Shown: positions 62,992-64,000 of the stretch, one piece after another
How positions within the stretch are numbered: the stretch's first letter is position 1
Layout of the letters: every line of letters starts with the position of its first letter
Assembly (NCBI GenBank): GCA_045563675.1
Contig: JBJLIX010000001.1
Location: 620,001 to 684,000 of the forward strand
Direction: 5' to 3'
From: AEGEAN-183 sp045563675
GTDB taxonomy: Bacteria; Pseudomonadota; Gammaproteobacteria; Magnimaribacterales; Magnimaribacteraceae
Length of the DNA: 64,000 nt
Position numbers and translations under genes: made by a program
Notes under the pieces: model-generated
The model's input: the letters and a program-made list of their open reading frames with translations, nothing else
What the model was told of the DNA's origin: nothing
Database searches by the model: none

Positions 62992-63043
62992 AGATTTCTT
63001 TTTTAACAAAATATGGGAAAATAGATATAAATAGGAATTAACA

Positions 63044-63523
63044 ATGAAAAAAGCTTTGTATCCTGGCACGTTTGATCCTGTAACTTTGGGGCATATAGAT
63101 ATAATTGAAAGAGCTCTTCATCTTTTTGATGAGGTAACCATAGCCATTGCAACCAGTGAATCTAAGACCCCTGTTTTTACTTTAGAGGAGAGAATTAACC
63201 ATATAGAAGAAATCTTCAAAGATAACAAAAAAGTTAGAGCTATAGGCTTTACAGGCCTAGTAGTAGATCTTGCAAAAGAAGAAGATACTAATGTACTTAT
63301 AAGAGGACTGAGAGCAGTTTCTGATTTTGAGTATGAATTCCAGTTAGCAAATATGAATCGTGCAATGTCTCCCGATATTGAGAGCGTCTTTCTGACCCCA
63401 AAAGCAAAATTTTCATTCCTGTCATCTACTTTAGTACGAGAGATAGCTTCAATGGGAGGTCAATTATCTGCTTTTGTTGATCCAATTGTTGAGCAAGCAC
63501 TAAAAAAACGTTTTAAAGACTAA
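63044..63523 (+). CDS. coaD: Phosphopantetheine adenylyltransferase
   Basis: CoaD adenylates 4'-phosphopantetheine in coenzyme A synthesis. The 159-residue nucleotidyltransferase starts ALYPGTFDPVTLGHIDII with the HxGH motif (GHID), then LIRGLRAVSDFEYEFQLANMNR and SSTLVREIASMGG. All are hallmarks. The gene faces mutM with one base between stop codons. An AGGA sits seven bases before the ATG. Confidence 0.97.
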   Translation: MKKALYPGTFDPVTLGHIDIIERALHLFDEVTIAIATSESKTPVFTLEERINHIEEIFKDNKKVRAIGFTGLVVDLAKEEDTNVLIRGLRAVSDFEYEFQLANMNRAMSPDIESVFLTPKAKFSFLSSTLVREIASMGGQLSAFVDPIVEQALKKRFKD

Positions 63524-63524
63524 T

Positions 63525-64000
63525 TTACACCTGACAATTAGGGCAATAAACACTACTTCTTTGAGATAAACGTAATTCCTTTAAGCAGGTAGAACAATTC
63601 TTGCAAGCCTTTCCACCTCTGCCATAAACCATTAATTCATTTTTAAAATAACCTGGCTTGTTATTACTGTTAACAAAGTCTCTTAAAGTTGTACCCCCTT
63701 TTTTAATAGATTTTCTTAGTGTTGATACTATCTCCAAAGAAAGAGTTTCATAAAGTTCTAGGGTTACTTTCCCTGCCGGCTTAGTAGGTCTAATTCTTGC
63801 TTTAAAGAGTGCTTCATTAGCATAAATATTGCCTACTCCTACTACTACTTTTGAGTTCATAATGAAGTTTTTAACTGGCGTTTTCCTTTTTCTTGAAACG
63901 TCAAATAAATATTTACCATTAAATATATTTCCTAAAGGTTCTGGTCCCAAATTTTTCAATAAAAAATGATTACCAGGATCTTTGGTCCACAAGAAGCAAC
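63525..64000 (-). CDS. mutM: Formamidopyrimidine-DNA glycosylase (3' part; start outside window)
   Basis: MutM excises 8-oxoguanine and formamidopyrimidines. The visible C-terminal 158 codons begin inside the protein at FLWTKDPGNHFLLKNLGPEPL and reach the H2TH domain (VVVGVGNIYANEALFKARIRP) and the zinc finger CKNC...YCPNC, which binds the lesion DNA with GRGGK. The frame stays open to the window edge, so the N-terminal catalytic Pro-Glu is not seen. It converges on coaD, the common coaD-mutM neighbourhood. Confidence 0.93.
   Translation of the reverse strand, partial: CFLWTKDPGNHFLLKNLGPEPLGNIFNGKYLFDVSRKRKTPVKNFIMNSKVVVGVGNIYANEALFKARIRPTKPAGKVTLELYETLSLEIVSTLRKSIKKGGTTLRDFVNSNNKPGYFKNELMVYGRGGKACKNCSTCLKELRLSQRSSVYCPNCQV

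Overview
The window is 64 kb of AT-rich, very compactly packed bacterial chromosome. Genes commonly abut or overlap by 1-8 bases, and no gene-free stretch exceeds 300 bases; the longest gaps are about 270 bases (56749-57017 and 36657-36922). The gene set is that of a gammaproteobacterium: cmoAB, a gmk-rpoZ-spoT-recG operon, lptD-surA-pdxA-rsmA-apaH, fis-purH-purD, a 616-residue RpoD, and a ubiquinone hydroxylase of the Coq7 type. Small gene sizes, low GC, few regulators and many 2-oxoglutarate/phytanoyl dioxygenases, SDRs, MaoC and acyl-CoA enzymes suggest a streamlined marine heterotroph, with the SAR86 clade or a relative as the best guess. That placement is inference from gene content, not a search result. 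I saw no rRNA, CRISPR array, insertion sequence or prophage.

Layout. 1-7.5 kb: partial GNAT acetyltransferase, tRNA wobble-uridine modification (cmoA, cmoB), then the minus-strand operon gmk-rpoZ-spoT-ridA-recG. 7.5-11.4 kb: pyrE, riboflavin synthase and two exported amidohydrolases in overlapping series. 11.4-14 kb: yqeY and rpsU diverging from tsaD-folB-folK. 14-17.6 kb: an MFS transporter, two MaoC-type hydratase subunits and an APH-like kinase. 17.7-25.7 kb: a minus-strand housekeeping block, pteridine reductase-cca-apaH-rsmA-pdxA-surA-lptD. 25.8-32.6 kb: amgK-murU (MurNAc recycling), rpe, trpE-trpG-trpD-trpC, a small membrane protein and a YbjQ homologue. 32.6-36.7 kb: an RRM protein, coq7, purD, purH and fis. 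36.9-42.9 kb: rsmE, gshB, ruvX, dnaG, rpoD and a tRNA with CAT anticodon (probably tRNA-Ile2).

43-64 kb is the accessory part. It holds a YeiH-type transporter, an exported PHP phosphoesterase and a one-domain voltage-gated cation channel. A minus-strand operon follows (SDR, 2H phosphoesterase, small DUF6356-like membrane protein, TauD-like and PhyH-like dioxygenases, SDR). Next come an NylB-like serine hydrolase, a cytoplasmic cellulase-fold glycosidase, an O-methyltransferase, and a membrane protein coupled to a linalool dehydratase/isomerase-like enzyme. The rest is a homocysteine methyltransferase, a RimK/protease fusion, a DUF385-like protein, an ACAD11-like acyl-CoA dehydrogenase, KatG, an unknown protein, coaD and the 3' part of mutM.

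The points most worth a second look are the linalool dehydratase/isomerase-like gene and its partner membrane protein, the channel with an Asp-Asp selectivity filter, the dioxygenase/SDR operon with an SDR lacking Tyr and Lys, the split rpsU/dnaG-rpoD operon, the LptD lacking its N-terminal cysteine, and a repeated promoter design with a GC-rich discriminator directly after the -10 box.
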